From Trichomonas tenax (Eukaryota; Parabasalia; Trichomonadida; Trichomonadidae): DNA of 64,000 bases. Shown here piece by piece: positions 9,107-20,547 of this stretch (within the stretch, counting starts at the first letter, position 1; each line of letters opens with the position of its first letter). The notes beneath the pieces are model-generated. The model did not search any database, was not told where the DNA came from, and saw only the letters and a list, made by a program, of their open reading frames with translations. The translations under genes were made by a program, and so were the position numbers. The stretch covers positions 22,160 to 86,159 of the forward strand of contig JALKBU010000098.1 of assembly GCA_023091735.1 (NCBI GenBank), read 5' to 3'.

Positions 9107-11209
9107 TTTAATCACCAGCATGGCTTGTGCTCTCTGAAATTGCTTGAATCTTATGTATGGACTACTGTCACCTATGGGGATGTCGCAAAATGAAAATTCC
9201 ACTAAGTTTTTAGACGAATTACTCAATACCAAGCAAAACAAGTTTATGATTTTTACAATTTCAAAGCTTTTTCCTCTAATTCTTTGTATAAAAGCTTTTA
9301 AATGCTATGCTGATTTCATATTTGGAGAAAAATTTTCTAGTGATGAGACCTGGCTGTCCGCACTTTGATTTTTGAGTTCAAAATTTTCCTCCAGAATTGC
9401 TATCAGGAACATGTTGTAATATGGATTTTGAACAAATTAAGCTTTTTTGAACGTTAGATCCTTTGAAATTTGCAAGCGACGATATGAAGGAAAAAAGTGA
9501 GAAAAATGCTCATTTTTTCATTTTTCATCAAAAGTCTTATTTTTCAGACCCGGTGTTCTCATTCGCTTGAGATGTTATAGAGGAAAGTATGCATGAAAAA
9601 TAGCTACGAGAAATGTTTTTGTATCTTGAAAAAAAAGTAACTTTTATAAGAGCACTTTGAGTAGTTTACATCAATAAGGTTAGTTCCCTGTCTGTCCCTT
9701 AAAGGTATGATGAATAAAAATTACTGATATTTAGAAGCTATACTTGCAGTTATACATTTTGGTGACTATGATCGACTTATACGAGAGATTTGAATAAAAT
9801 TGCTTCTACAGTATAGATATCCGACCACTCAGTTTTTGTTGCTCTGGGATACACTTTTTGTTTATACGTAGGGATTTGACACTTTTCTAGCAGATTTTTT
9901 ACAAATTACATGTCAAAATTAAGTTACATAAATTTTGCCGAAGTTAAGGCTATTCGTTAGGCCAAATCTTTAAAATCATGTTAATTATTGTATTTAAAAC
10001 ATGTCTATCTAATTTCATCAATTGTGTCACATTTTTAGGGATAGAAATCCCAAGAAATATTTTTTTAATTTGTAAATTATTCAATTTTTGTTAAGCTGGG
10101 ATAGGCTATCCCATCCCAAAAGCAGGATGATCTGACATGTTTTATTTACACGTCAGAAATTCACGTGCTTAATTAAGGGCTATCTAATATGCTTTATAAT
10201 GCGCGTTTTATTTTTCTAATTCCATTATTTGTCATATTGCAAAAATAAAAATTCAGAAAATCACGTTTTTTAAGGTTCGGGATACGGGAGGGATAAGTTT
10301 TTGGATCCCTAATACTTTGGGAAAAAGTCGAATCTATATTCTGCAGTTTTCGAGATATAAAAGTGCATTTAATTTGACATTAAAAGTTTTTAATTTGAAT
10401 TGTTTTCGAGACTTTTTGTTTTTAAAGACTTTGTAGATGAAATAGAAAGATTTTAAATAATAGGAGTGATTTTATAATATAAACAGTATAATAGAAACTT
10501 GACTGCAATCTTGTGTAAAGTTATAAAGCTGAAATCCCATGCATTAAAAAACAATCTTATATTTATGACAAATGAGAAGATATTACATTAATTTTCTTCA
10601 TTTTCATGTAATTCATTTAGCAATAATCGAAAAAAAGATATATTTTTACAAAATTTAATTTCATATGGTAAATAAAAGCAATGATTTGCTTAAAATAGAA
10701 GCATCAGCTGCAGTAACCAGTAGAAGGAAACACACTCTATATTCTTTTTTATGCGAAATTTTGTTTAAACGGAATATTAGAATTGAGACCTCAAAAATTG
10801 TAGACCAAATTTTCTCTGTACTATAACAGTGTCATTACTGTATGCTGTCGTTCATATTGCTTTCAAGCCATGGTCTAGATATCAGTAACTTTGGTGTTCA
10901 AAAAATCAAATTTCATGACGTACTTTTGGAATGTTAATTACGATGGTAGCATCGATGAGAACTTGCCGCCAGTCTAAAACGAGGAAATTAAACAAGTATT
11001 TTATTTTCGAAGATATCTTAGCAAAAAAGAAGGAAGCCAGACTAGCTAGAATACCCAATATTACAGTACACCCAGGGACTTATAGCGTCAGCCAAGGCTT
11101 GAGCAATGACAGTGCTATGATGCCTCGTTATGCTAACGTCTTTAACGTCTAAACTTGAAAATATAATAAGGTTATTAGTCACCATACCTTTTTTCAAAAA
11201 AATTATTGA
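9107..11209. other. intergenic, 2.1 kb, no supported gene
   Basis: Small frames at 9144-9368 and 10931-11152 have ATGs but no recognisable family and no good initiator. The second encodes a basic 73-residue peptide ending about 55 bases before the talin-like gene and is the only one I would not fully exclude. A short palindrome, GGGATAGGCTATCCC, lies at about 10098-10112. Single TTACATGTCAAAA-type words occur near 9906 and 10134. GTCACCATACC about 30 bases before the talin ATG is close to, but not, a TCAYW initiator. Confidence 0.5.
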
Positions 11210-14200
11210 ATGATTGAAAATATCGAAGTCTGCAAAACCTTCGACGGCAAACAGCCCGAAATTATCGCACTAGATGGTACAAAGACTTGCGGACAGATTT
11301 TGACTCAAATTTTGACCATTCTTGAGATAGAAGACGTAAATGATTATCGAATTTTGATTTATCGCGGAAACTTCGGTGCTGCGATTATGACTGACCTTGA
11401 CAGGCCATTGGAAGTTTACGCTAAACCTGGCGGAAGGCTTATTCCGTCTCGTGAAAGAGTCAGAGCAAGAATATCACGCGATGAGGAAGATACAGTGAAG
11501 GTAAAAATTGACCTCACGATTCCTGTTGCTGATGTACTTCAAAACATTGCCGATGACCTTCAACTTTATTGTCAACCAGATCAATATTCGCTCTGGTATT
11601 ACAATGAAGAGAGCTACAAGTTCCCACTCGAATCTACAAGGTGCATTGCTGTTCAGACATCCTTTGTCAAGAAATTCTACTTCAAACGCCGTTATTTTTT
11701 AATTTTCTCTTACGATTATGAAGATATGGATAGCTGTCTCCACGTTTTTAGAGATTGCAGATACAACTATACGCATTCATCGATCAATGTTACTGAAAAT
11801 CAGGCTTTTGAACTCGCAAAACTTATTCTTTACGGAACAACAACAAATCTCAAAGATCTTAACATCGAATTAATTTCCGAAAGATTCAAAGATTTCGTAC
11901 CAAAGCAATTCCGTGAATCCGCGATTATGGCAAGCAAAATTAAGAAATATATCATGCAGAGCGCTGCTATGGATAAGCTTCCTGCTATGATCCAATTTGT
12001 CAAGACAGTTCGTGAAATTCGTGGTTTCGGTGAAGAAATGTACAGTGCCACATTAACGGATAATACATATAAGGGCAAGAAGGTTGACTTATACTGCATT
12101 TCTCGCGGCCTCCGTATCTGTGAAAAGGGCAGCACACAAAACCTCTTCAATATTCACTCTTCATCAATCAAAGAATACGGTTATCACGGAAAGACAATCG
12201 ATGTTCGTTATGTTGATCCAAAGACGAGCAAGGAGAACACATGCCACTTCTCTGTCAAGACAAGCAAACTTTTCCATGTTCATACGTATATCATTGATAT
12301 CAACAAACTTTACATCAAGTTCGTCAAGAACAAGATGGACATGAGAAAGATTCGTAAGAAACAGAAGGCCCACATCGAGGTCACAACACTCGATCAGGCC
12401 AACGAAGTTATCAACGAGTTCTTGCAATCTGAAATCCTTAACAGAGCTCCAGAAACATCATCAGATCGTCTCCGTGTCGAAACAGAACCAGATCAACTTA
12501 AGCGTGATGACTACAGCTCATTCGATGAAATCCAGAACGTTTCATCGCTCATCGAAGATGAAGATTTCCAGGCAAGAATTGCGAAGTATCTTCCAAAGTA
12601 CAACCTCGACTACCACGATGTTCAAGGCACAATCCAGCGTCTCGAGAACATTGCCACATCTATCCAGGCTCAGGTTGATAACTCCTTCAAGATGACAATC
12701 AAGGATGCTTCTTATTCCATTGAATGCGCGTTATTCTATATCAACGCTATCAACGATGGTTTCCATGCTGGTGATATCAAGAAGGAAATCGACTCCGTTG
12801 TTAAAGTCATTCAGATGCTTTTCGTCATGATCAAGCAGAGTGATACAATGAAGCTCGGTATCACAGATATCAGGAAGAACGTTATTCAGGGATACCAGTC
12901 AATTGTCAACTCAATTCCAGCTGTTGTCGAGAAATGCAAGGAAATCCAGAAGGATATGAAGGAACCAGAAGAGGCCACAAAGGAGGAATTCACTAAGCTC
13001 CCAAGAGGCTCAATTTATCTTTCAGCACTTGTCGAAGCCATTTATCGTCTTATGGGTTACTTGTTCGACATCAGACTTGATCTCCTTAAGGTGGAACTCA
13101 ACATTCTCAAGCTCTTCCCTGTGTTATCAAAGTTCGCAATCAAGACATACAAGTTCTGGACAGAACTTGAATCCAACACATGCGACATCAAGAGCAACTT
13201 GAACGATTTGATTCTCACATACAGAGAAATTTATCCATATCTTCAGAATGCCTTCAAGTGCCTCAAGATGCCACCAGAGCTTCTCAACGATTTCCACCTT
13301 CACTTCAGAAGAGTGCTCAACTTCACATGGCTTGGTCTTATCTGCTTCGTCAATCCGGGCGAGACAGTTGGTATCAAGTTCTTCCCAGGTACCCTTTACC
13401 TCCGCCACAAGGCACTCAACGCTTTACAAGATGCTGTTAGGTACTTCACAGAGTTGATGAACTTGTCCAACATCCAAGCAGATACTAAGCTCATGGAACT
13501 CATTAGAAGAGCTTCAGCTGAGTTCGATAACACAACAAACGTCGCCCTCAAGGTTATGAACGATGTTATTGCACAGCCAACAAACGATGCTCTCAGATTC
13601 GTTATGATTCAGGCCATCAACGTTTCCAGGAGATACTTCATCGAAATCATCGATTACTGCATTAAGCTCGGTCCAAACATTCAGCCAGAAATTATCCAGC
13701 AGCTGAACTACTTCCTCGACTCAATCGACTCATTCCTTTACTCACTTTCACCAATGAACATTTCTACAACACGTGTCAGAACATTCTCCGAGTCTCTTAC
13801 TGCTCTCGTTTCAGCCATGAAGGATCAGCAGAGCGTCTTCGGCGATCAGTGGATCGACAGAATGTCAGAGTCTCGTGATCAATTCCTTGAGTGGAACAAG
13901 GTTCTTGCCAAGTCTCCAACAGACGGTGGCAAGCTCTTCAAAATTCATCAGAAGCTCCACAGCATCACACAGAACATCATGACACTCAGAACATACTTGG
14001 AAGCAGACAACCACAGAACAATTCCAATCATTATCGAAGTTATGATGCCATCAATTGCAAAGACACTTGCAAACCCAGAAATGAGAGATGACTACGAGAA
14101 GTGCACACACGTTTCAGCTTTCTGCCAGCTCCACATGAATGTTGCTAAGCTCATCACATATCTCACAAACGTTTCTCTCACACCACAGGTTGCTGTCCAA

Positions 14201-17200
14201 GAAAATGCTCTCGCTAAGCTTTATGTCAAGCTTGATAAGGCCAAGGAAGATTACAACAAGCTCACACAGATCAGACCACACTTGATGCAGAACCCATTCA
14301 ACTACACATTGTATTTGAACATCAAGGTTATCATCAATAGCTTGCTCATCAACCTTGCTAACATTGTCGAAGATGCCGAAAACATTTCTGCTGTCACATG
14401 CTCTAACGCTGCAGTCCTTCATCTTGCTGATGTCTTTCGCACAGCCAGACTCTACTTCGAGAAGTGTACAGAAGTCAACATCAGACCATACATGAAGGTC
14501 TATCCAAAGGAGTACATCATAGGCTTCAGAAAGGAAGTTATCGGACTTATGGCTCAGTTCAGAGAGTTCATCAGCACCAACCAAGACTTGAGACTTAACC
14601 CACTTATTGAGAAAGAAAACTCTGAAATCAAGGTCCTCATCAAGGATCTCATGAAGTTCGAAGCTGAACCATCCACTGCCTTCAACATCTACACAGTCAA
14701 GATTTACGAATGGCTCGATGCTATGTACAAGCGCACAAACGATATTCCTGAGATGTGGAATGAAAAGCGTAAGGCTGTCTTAGACCACCTTATCGAGCAC
14801 ACAGACAAAATTAGAGTTGGTGAGAAGCCAAATCCAACAATCTTAACAGGCGTTATCACAGAGCTCATCGAACTCATCAAGGACTATCCATCAAAGATCA
14901 TGCCAATTGCTACTTCTGCTGATGACAAGAATATCAACAAGTTCCTTTCTATCTTCAAGGGCATTTACCAAGTTCTCGAGAACGCTCTCAAGACATCCAA
15001 GTTAAAACCAAAGGATATCGAAGAGATTCGTCTTCAACTCGTTTACTACATGCACTTCTTCCCAGAGCTCACAGCCCAGGTTAAGGAGCACGCAACAACA
15101 AAGAAGCTCATGACATCATTCGATGATTTAGTCAACCTCATGAGACAGATGCTTATGCCTTCTTCCATCGACTACGTTTGGGAGCCAATTTTACCAGTCG
15201 ATTCCAACGATATTGGCGAACTTGCTGCTGCCCTTAAGAAGATGTTCCAGGATATGGCTCATATCTTCTCCGAGCTCGAGTTCCATCCAATCGTCGACGA
15301 CAGCACAAGAATCACAATGCTTATCAGACAAGTCAGTCAGTTCTATCAGACGAACGCATCCGTCCTCAACATGTCTCGTGAACAGCTTGAAAAGAACCTT
15401 CCATCCTTCTGCAGAGGTATCGAAGCCGAGTTAGAAGCTATGATCAACCTCATCAAGCTTCTCGGCCCAATCCTTACAGATAGACAACTCATCGAAACTT
15501 GCGAGGCCGTCCAGGAGACAGTTAACAACGTCATCAAGCTTTCCGACTCTCACTTCCTTACATCCGCCAAGGCTATGGAGTTCGCTTCTGTTACATACCC
15601 ACTTGCCCAGAAACTCGTTACTTTCATTCGCCAGGCGATTCAGAAGGGTGTCGTCAACGAATCAAAGTCATTCCTCGAGGAATTCGCTGCTGCAATCGAT
15701 GCTATTCCATCCAACATTGAGTCTATGAAGCCTCACGAAATCCAGGCATTGGCTAATAAGCTTTACGAGGTTGTCCTCAAAGGCTTTGCTAACTCACGTA
15801 CTGATATTGATCCAACAGATTTCGCTTCAATGATGTACGATTTGTACAACCAACTCGGCGGCTACATCTCGAAGGATCCAGTACCAATTGCGAAGACAGA
15901 AACATTATTGTTCCCACTTGATTACTTCAAGGGCAAAGATGTTGCAACGTTGCTTGCGAAGTACGTCGCAGCTATCAATGGCGAAGCTGCCGGCGAAGAA
16001 GCCGACAAACTCGCTATGGAGCTCATCACTGTCAAGCCAGAGCAGTCTAAGTCCGCACCAGCCATGTTCAAGTACTTCTCCAAGTTCGCTAACGAGGCAA
16101 AGAACCTCAAGAAGCCATTCGCATTCAGCAGATTCCTTGCTCTTGCACAGGAAGAAACATCTGCAAAGATCGATGGCATTTCTCAGATCATCATTCAGTC
16201 TTCTCTCAAGAGCGCTCAAATCATCGAGCAGATGCGTGATGAAATCAAGAATACAAAGATGAAGACAGTCTATCACAGGCAGCTTGTTGAATCCCTCAAG
16301 AACACCGATTTCTCCATGATTACATCTCTCAAGAACATGCCAGGTGTCGCATTCGTCTACTCTCCGCTTAGACTAATCAACCAACTTGTTGTCCTTTCAT
16401 GCATTAGCGAAGAAAAGTTTGTACAGTTCGCTAAGGATCTCAATGAGTCTCTCGTTTCCTGTGATGCAGCGATCCAGTCATTGCTTGCTAACATAATCGC
16501 ACATATTGCCAGAAAGTGCGAGAAGTTGAACATCTTCCCAGACTTCGCCAACAACGCTTGCAACTACTTAAGGAAGCCACACATCATGACTTCTTATGAT
16601 GCAGAGTTCACTGCCAAGCTCGTCAACTTGTTCATGACATTTGACAGTGCTTCTGCTTCCACAATCAACGAAAAGTCTGATGATAAGGAATACAAGGAGC
16701 TTAAGGCCATCATCGACTCAGTTGCACCAATCAGACCATTGATGCAACAGCTTACATCCCCAGCAGCTGCCAGACAAGTGGCAACGCTCAACACGCTCAT
16801 CCAGGCAATTGTTCAGATGTACAACTCTCCAAAGACAGACAAGAACGATATCGAAGAGTATGAGGTTCTCAGATCGCTCGCCAAAACAACAGCTCTCAAC
16901 CTTCACACCGCAACAGAAACAGGCGTCGACACAAAGAAGTTTGCAGAAGGAATCAAGCTTCTCGATGAAGCCATTACAGTTGCCGATGAGGCAGCACTCG
17001 CTATTTCAAAGGGCAATAGCACACTTTCACTCAAGTCTGGCATCGAGCTTCTCGATAAGGCATTTGCATCATTTGCTTCTGCCACAGGCGAGATCGAAGC
17101 AGACGAAGAGGAGGAAGTCAAGGAAGAAGAAGAGGAGAAGAAGGAGGAGGAAGAAAAGGTCGAATACGTCGATGTCTTTTCCGAGCTCCCGAACCTCTTC

Positions 17201-19333
17201 CAGTATGTTATGGTTCAGAACTGGGAGGCACTTGTCGATCTAACACACAAGTGCGTGTTTGCAATCGACGGAGACCACCAGGTTCCAGATCTTGCAGACA
17301 TGATCAAGGCTGTTATGGAAGGTGCCGATAACAAGGATCCATCGAAATTCGAGGCATTCATCGAATGGTATGCTGTCAAGGAAGAGAAGGAGATAAAGTC
17401 TATGAAGAAGCCGACTGCAACTGTCGCCAATATCGAGGCAGCCATGCTCGACACAATCGATGAGTTCAGAGCCCTCAGAGCAGTCTTCGGAAAGAATCCA
17501 GAAATGGATGGAAGAAACCTCGTCAACTTATGCGCTACAGCACAAGTCATTGCTGGAGAAGTCTTCAAGCATTTCCAGTACGTTTCATCTTCCATCTTCG
17601 AGTTCTACATCCAGACAGCCAATCAGTTGTGGCCAAACGTTGTTGCAGTTCTCAACAATCCAGATGCTCATAAGTCTGCTCTTCGTTCAATTGCAAGACT
17701 TATCTCTGACTTCTCGTATGTCCTTGAAGACTGCACACTTCAGGATACACAGCCACCATCATCAGCTCTTAACAAGTCACGCTTCACATATGGCAGCGCC
17801 TGCGCAACGATGATCAAGTCTGCAGGTGAACTTCTTGCTAATGTTGCTATGGGTCGCTATCCACAGCTCTACAAGAAGCTTGTGTTCCCACTCGGAGCCA
17901 GCTTCAATGCACCAATTTCAGATGCTGAAACTGCTTCATGTTACCTCCAGCAAGCTAACTTGAAGCCAGAGGTTGGCGAAGAATTCAAAGTTCACTTCCA
18001 GCAGCAAGTTGCCGCCTACAATGCTCTTATTCCAATCATGGATAAGTTCACAGCACTTGAAGAAGCACTTAACATCTCAGTTGGCTTCTTCAAGTCCATC
18101 TTTGCAGCCTTCATTGACACAAAGTTAATGAGTGACATTGTCGAGAAGAAGAAGGACCCAGAGTCAGCGAAGAAGCTGCCTATCAGGTTCACTATTCCTG
18201 TTGTTACAGCAGACAACACGACAATCGATGCAATATCCAAGGAGCTTCCACAGAACTACTCCGCTTATCAGGAACAGATCGACTTCATCAACAAAGCTCT
18301 TGCAGATGACACAGAAGTCACCAATGAGCAGCTTGTTGAAGCAACGATAAAGTTCCACGAGCGTGCGAAGGAGCTCATTGTCAATGTTCTCCGTGCATCT
18401 GCTGCTTGTATCGATGTCGGAGATCAGTCCAACCTCACGGCTCTTGCAAACAGCATCGTCATTACTGTCAACGATATCACAAAGGGTGTCAAGGCATTCT
18501 TAATGGTTGAAACAGGTTGGAAAGCAAATCTCGAAACAACAATCACAGAATCCACACATATCATCCAGAGCGTCAACAAGGTCATCGAGCACTCCATCGA
18601 AGTTGCCAATGCAAAGAGCATCGAGGAGGACTTGGTTCGCCGTGCAATCGGTGACCTCGCCAAGCCATTCTTCACGATCCAGCAACAGATCCAGGAGAAG
18701 CTCGAGGAAATCTCGAAGCTTGCTCCATCTGTCCAGCGCGAGTACGGAACATCCCTCGGCGAAGTTATAAGCACACTCGCTGCTACTGTCGCTAAGATCA
18801 TCATGTATCTCCGTGATCATCAACAAGATATCAACGTATCACAGGACTTCTTGAAGCAATCAGCAGTTTCCGGCGCTCAGATCCTCACACACGTTGTCGA
18901 AACAATGCTTTCAATCGCTCAGACACCAGAGAGCGAAGATATGCTTATCGAGTCTGCTAAGCACGTCGTCCAGACAGCAGAAGGATTCAAGAACACATTC
19001 AGAGCCCAGCGTGGTGAACTTCTTGCTCACAACGAGACTCTTAACGGTGTTATTAACATCGCTAAGAAGCTCATTGAAGCTGCTGAGGCTGCCAAGAAGG
19101 CTCGTGCTGAGCGTCTTGAAGCTATTCGCCACCGTGAAGAGGAAGCTGCTCGTCGCAAAGCTGCTGCCGAAGAACGCAGAAGACTTGCTGCCGAAAGAAA
19201 GGCAAACGCGCCTGCTCACCAGCCACCAAAGGAGCTCTTGATCAAGCTCCTCAAGCTCGAATCCGATATTATCAAGGCTAGACTTTACCTGAGACAACAG
19301 AAGAAGGTCGTTGATGAGCTCAATGCTGAGTAA
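11210..19333 (+). CDS. talin-like FERM / helical-rod cytoskeletal linker
   Basis: 2707 residues, about the size of animal talin (near 2540). Residues 1-390 follow the talin-head order: ubiquitin-like F0/F1, helical F2 around 170-280, and a PTB-like F3 around 290-385. The remaining 2300 residues are almost entirely amphipathic helix, as expected of a talin rod. A Glu-rich insert lies near 1958-1990. The C-terminus has a strongly charged coiled coil (about 2595-2650, repeated A-E-R-R-R pattern) and ends in LKLESDIIKARLYLRQQKK, which resembles the final helix of talin/Hip1R/Sla2 I/LWEQ modules. A role linking membrane to actin, for example in adhesion or amoeboid shape change, is inferred from family. 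Codon use is strongly biased to C/G-ending triplets, suggesting high expression. The stop is TAAA. Confidence 0.8.
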   Translation: MIENIEVCKTFDGKQPEIIALDGTKTCGQILTQILTILEIEDVNDYRILIYRGNFGAAIMTDLDRPLEVYAKPGGRLIPSRERVRARISRDEEDTVKVKIDLTIPVADVLQNIADDLQLYCQPDQYSLWYYNEESYKFPLESTRCIAVQTSFVKKFYFKRRYFLIFSYDYEDMDSCLHVFRDCRYNYTHSSINVTENQAFELAKLILYGTTTNLKDLNIELISERFKDFVPKQFRESAIMASKIKKYIMQSAAMDKLPAMIQFVKTVREIRGFGEEMYSATLTDNTYKGKKVDLYCISRGLRICEKGSTQNLFNIHSSSIKEYGYHGKTIDVRYVDPKTSKENTCHFSVKTSKLFHVHTYIIDINKLYIKFVKNKMDMRKIRKKQKAHIEVTTLDQANEVINEFLQSEILNRAPETSSDRLRVETEPDQLKRDDYSSFDEIQNVSSLIEDEDFQARIAKYLPKYNLDYHDVQGTIQRLENIATSIQAQVDNSFKMTIKDASYSIECALFYINAINDGFHAGDIKKEIDSVVKVIQMLFVMIKQSDTMKLGITDIRKNVIQGYQSIVNSIPAVVEKCKEIQKDMKEPEEATKEEFTKLPRGSIYLSALVEAIYRLMGYLFDIRLDLLKVELNILKLFPVLSKFAIKTYKFWTELESNTCDIKSNLNDLILTYREIYPYLQNAFKCLKMPPELLNDFHLHFRRVLNFTWLGLICFVNPGETVGIKFFPGTLYLRHKALNALQDAVRYFTELMNLSNIQADTKLMELIRRASAEFDNTTNVALKVMNDVIAQPTNDALRFVMIQAINVSRRYFIEIIDYCIKLGPNIQPEIIQQLNYFLDSIDSFLYSLSPMNISTTRVRTFSESLTALVSAMKDQQSVFGDQWIDRMSESRDQFLEWNKVLAKSPTDGGKLFKIHQKLHSITQNIMTLRTYLEADNHRTIPIIIEVMMPSIAKTLANPEMRDDYEKCTHVSAFCQLHMNVAKLITYLTNVSLTPQVAVQENALAKLYVKLDKAKEDYNKLTQIRPHLMQNPFNYTLYLNIKVIINSLLINLANIVEDAENISAVTCSNAAVLHLADVFRTARLYFEKCTEVNIRPYMKVYPKEYIIGFRKEVIGLMAQFREFISTNQDLRLNPLIEKENSEIKVLIKDLMKFEAEPSTAFNIYTVKIYEWLDAMYKRTNDIPEMWNEKRKAVLDHLIEHTDKIRVGEKPNPTILTGVITELIELIKDYPSKIMPIATSADDKNINKFLSIFKGIYQVLENALKTSKLKPKDIEEIRLQLVYYMHFFPELTAQVKEHATTKKLMTSFDDLVNLMRQMLMPSSIDYVWEPILPVDSNDIGELAAALKKMFQDMAHIFSELEFHPIVDDSTRITMLIRQVSQFYQTNASVLNMSREQLEKNLPSFCRGIEAELEAMINLIKLLGPILTDRQLIETCEAVQETVNNVIKLSDSHFLTSAKAMEFASVTYPLAQKLVTFIRQAIQKGVVNESKSFLEEFAAAIDAIPSNIESMKPHEIQALANKLYEVVLKGFANSRTDIDPTDFASMMYDLYNQLGGYISKDPVPIAKTETLLFPLDYFKGKDVATLLAKYVAAINGEAAGEEADKLAMELITVKPEQSKSAPAMFKYFSKFANEAKNLKKPFAFSRFLALAQEETSAKIDGISQIIIQSSLKSAQIIEQMRDEIKNTKMKTVYHRQLVESLKNTDFSMITSLKNMPGVAFVYSPLRLINQLVVLSCISEEKFVQFAKDLNESLVSCDAAIQSLLANIIAHIARKCEKLNIFPDFANNACNYLRKPHIMTSYDAEFTAKLVNLFMTFDSASASTINEKSDDKEYKELKAIIDSVAPIRPLMQQLTSPAAARQVATLNTLIQAIVQMYNSPKTDKNDIEEYEVLRSLAKTTALNLHTATETGVDTKKFAEGIKLLDEAITVADEAALAISKGNSTLSLKSGIELLDKAFASFASATGEIEADEEEEVKEEEEEKKEEEEKVEYVDVFSELPNLFQYVMVQNWEALVDLTHKCVFAIDGDHQVPDLADMIKAVMEGADNKDPSKFEAFIEWYAVKEEKEIKSMKKPTATVANIEAAMLDTIDEFRALRAVFGKNPEMDGRNLVNLCATAQVIAGEVFKHFQYVSSSIFEFYIQTANQLWPNVVAVLNNPDAHKSALRSIARLISDFSYVLEDCTLQDTQPPSSALNKSRFTYGSACATMIKSAGELLANVAMGRYPQLYKKLVFPLGASFNAPISDAETASCYLQQANLKPEVGEEFKVHFQQQVAAYNALIPIMDKFTALEEALNISVGFFKSIFAAFIDTKLMSDIVEKKKDPESAKKLPIRFTIPVVTADNTTIDAISKELPQNYSAYQEQIDFINKALADDTEVTNEQLVEATIKFHERAKELIVNVLRASAACIDVGDQSNLTALANSIVITVNDITKGVKAFLMVETGWKANLETTITESTHIIQSVNKVIEHSIEVANAKSIEEDLVRRAIGDLAKPFFTIQQQIQEKLEEISKLAPSVQREYGTSLGEVISTLAATVAKIIMYLRDHQQDINVSQDFLKQSAVSGAQILTHVVETMLSIAQTPESEDMLIESAKHVVQTAEGFKNTFRAQRGELLAHNETLNGVINIAKKLIEAAEAAKKARAERLEAIRHREEEAARRKAAAEERRRLAAERKANAPAHQPPKELLIKLLKLESDIIKARLYLRQQKKVVDELNAE

Positions 19334-19720
19334 ATTTTCATTTTTTATTTTTAAATATTAAATCAATATTATCGCCATCACTGTGAATTTCGAGAATAAT
19401 GGAATAAGGCATTTTTCATGAATTGTTTTGCAATTTTCATTAAATCTCAATTTTGGAATAGCAATTGATTTTTCTGCTTGACAATATGCAGTTGCAATGT
19501 GTGAAAGATCATTTTTAAACCTTTTTGAAGTGTCACTTTTGTTATGCACTTTATCATTTTATAAATCGAATTAAAGAATTTATACAATATTTCTACAGTG
19601 AAAATAATCAAAAAGCTCAGAAACTATTACTCGCACTCTATTTAAAATGTTTGGATTTTTAAAATTTAAAAATTTAGTCCCATTCTCAATCTGATCATGG
19701 AATTACGTTTTTGGTTTTAG
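19334..19720. other. convergent intergenic region
   Basis: Lies between the 3' ends of the talin-like gene and the small minus-strand gene. The only open frame, on the minus strand at 19358-19549, has no family signal. No RNA gene seen. Confidence 0.5.
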
Positions 19721-19984
19721 TTAAGTAATTAACTTTCTTTGCAGTTTTGTAATTCCAGTCAGAGCCTTTCCAATGACTTTCTCTGTTGCAGAATTACCGA
19801 GGATGTGCTTTGTCTTGAAAGCGTAGTTTAAAGCTTTGTAATTATTGCCAATGGGTCCAAGAGCTAATAAACCGCCTTCTATAAGGAGTTCCTTACCATT
19901 TCCACCTTCTGTGCAATAGGTGTAGGCTGATCTAGTGAAATTGATTATGCTGTATGCAGCAAGGAGTGTTGTAAGGATGACCAT
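19721..19984 (-). CDS. small hypothetical protein with N-terminal hydrophobic segment
   Basis: 87 residues. Residues 1-15 (VILTTLLAAYSIINF) can serve as a signal peptide or membrane anchor, and a second hydrophobic Gly/Leu stretch lies near 34-46. The C-terminal third is basic (KTKH, KLQRKL). I do not recognise a family. It is accepted as real because codon use resembles the neighbouring genes and a good initiator, TCACT, lies 14 bases before the ATG. It may be secreted or sit in an internal membrane. The start region is divergent from the LRR-PP2C gene across 720 bp. Confidence 0.55.
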   Translation of the reverse strand: MVILTTLLAAYSIINFTRSAYTYCTEGGNGKELLIEGGLLALGPIGNNYKALNYAFKTKHILGNSATEKVIGKALTGITKLQRKLIT

Positions 19985-19995
19985 TTTGAAAATGA

Positions 19996-20000
19996 AGTGA
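19996..20000 (-). promoter_or_regulatory. initiator (Inr, TCACT) of the small membrane protein gene
   Basis: Minus-strand TCACT fits TCAYW and lies 14 bases from the ATG at 19984. It is the main evidence that this short frame is a gene. Confidence 0.55.
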
Positions 20001-20488
20001 GAAGTCTTATCGAAATCCTTTGGTGACTTGTCTTACAAATTTATAAAGACTATCTTATGTAAAATAATGAATATTAAATAAATCCATATATGTTATCACT
20101 TTATAACGACAATACTCTATCGTGTGTTATTGTTTGTGAAATGAAAGTTTGATGAATATATTATTACCTCAGTCTAATATAAAAATCTATGTACTTGATG
20201 ATTTCTATGCTTAGGTGTCGGTAATTTTTTCGAAATTGATGAAATTGTCTCCGAATTTTATAATTTTGTCGGAAAGTGTTTAGTGAGTTGATTGAGGCCT
20301 GTAATGATACTTCTAATGTACTTAGGAGTATCTGCCCTAAAATATGTTAATATATAACGAATAAGCATCACATCAAAAATAGATTTGTTTTCCAACTCGA
20401 AAATTTGACAAATAATGAATTTGCATGTCAAATAATACAAAATAAACACAAGCTACTAAATTAGAGATGTTTTCAAATTCATTATAAG

Positions 20489-20538
20489 ACATCCCTTCAA
20501 AATTCTCATTATTGAAAGCAGTATCTTTGAAGGGATGT
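20489..20538. repeat. perfect 13-bp inverted repeat upstream of the LRR-PP2C gene
   Basis: ACATCCCTTCAAA at 20489-20501 pairs perfectly with TTTGAAGGGATGT at 20526-20538 across a 24-base loop. It ends about 165 bp before the PP2C start and just before the TTGACATGTAAA array. It could be a protein-binding palindrome or a remnant of a small element. The rest of the 19985-20704 gap holds no gene. Confidence 0.65.
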
Positions 20539-20547
20539 TAGGGAAAA

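Noticed and set aside
10931..11152. 73-codon ATG frame just before the talin-like gene
   Set aside because: No recognisable family and no TCAYW initiator, and it lies where the talin promoter must be. Kept only as a remark.
12084..19297. Many open frames of 60-156 codons on both strands inside the talin-like gene
   Set aside because: They are shadows of a long gene with biased codon use. None has a family signal or an initiator at its start.
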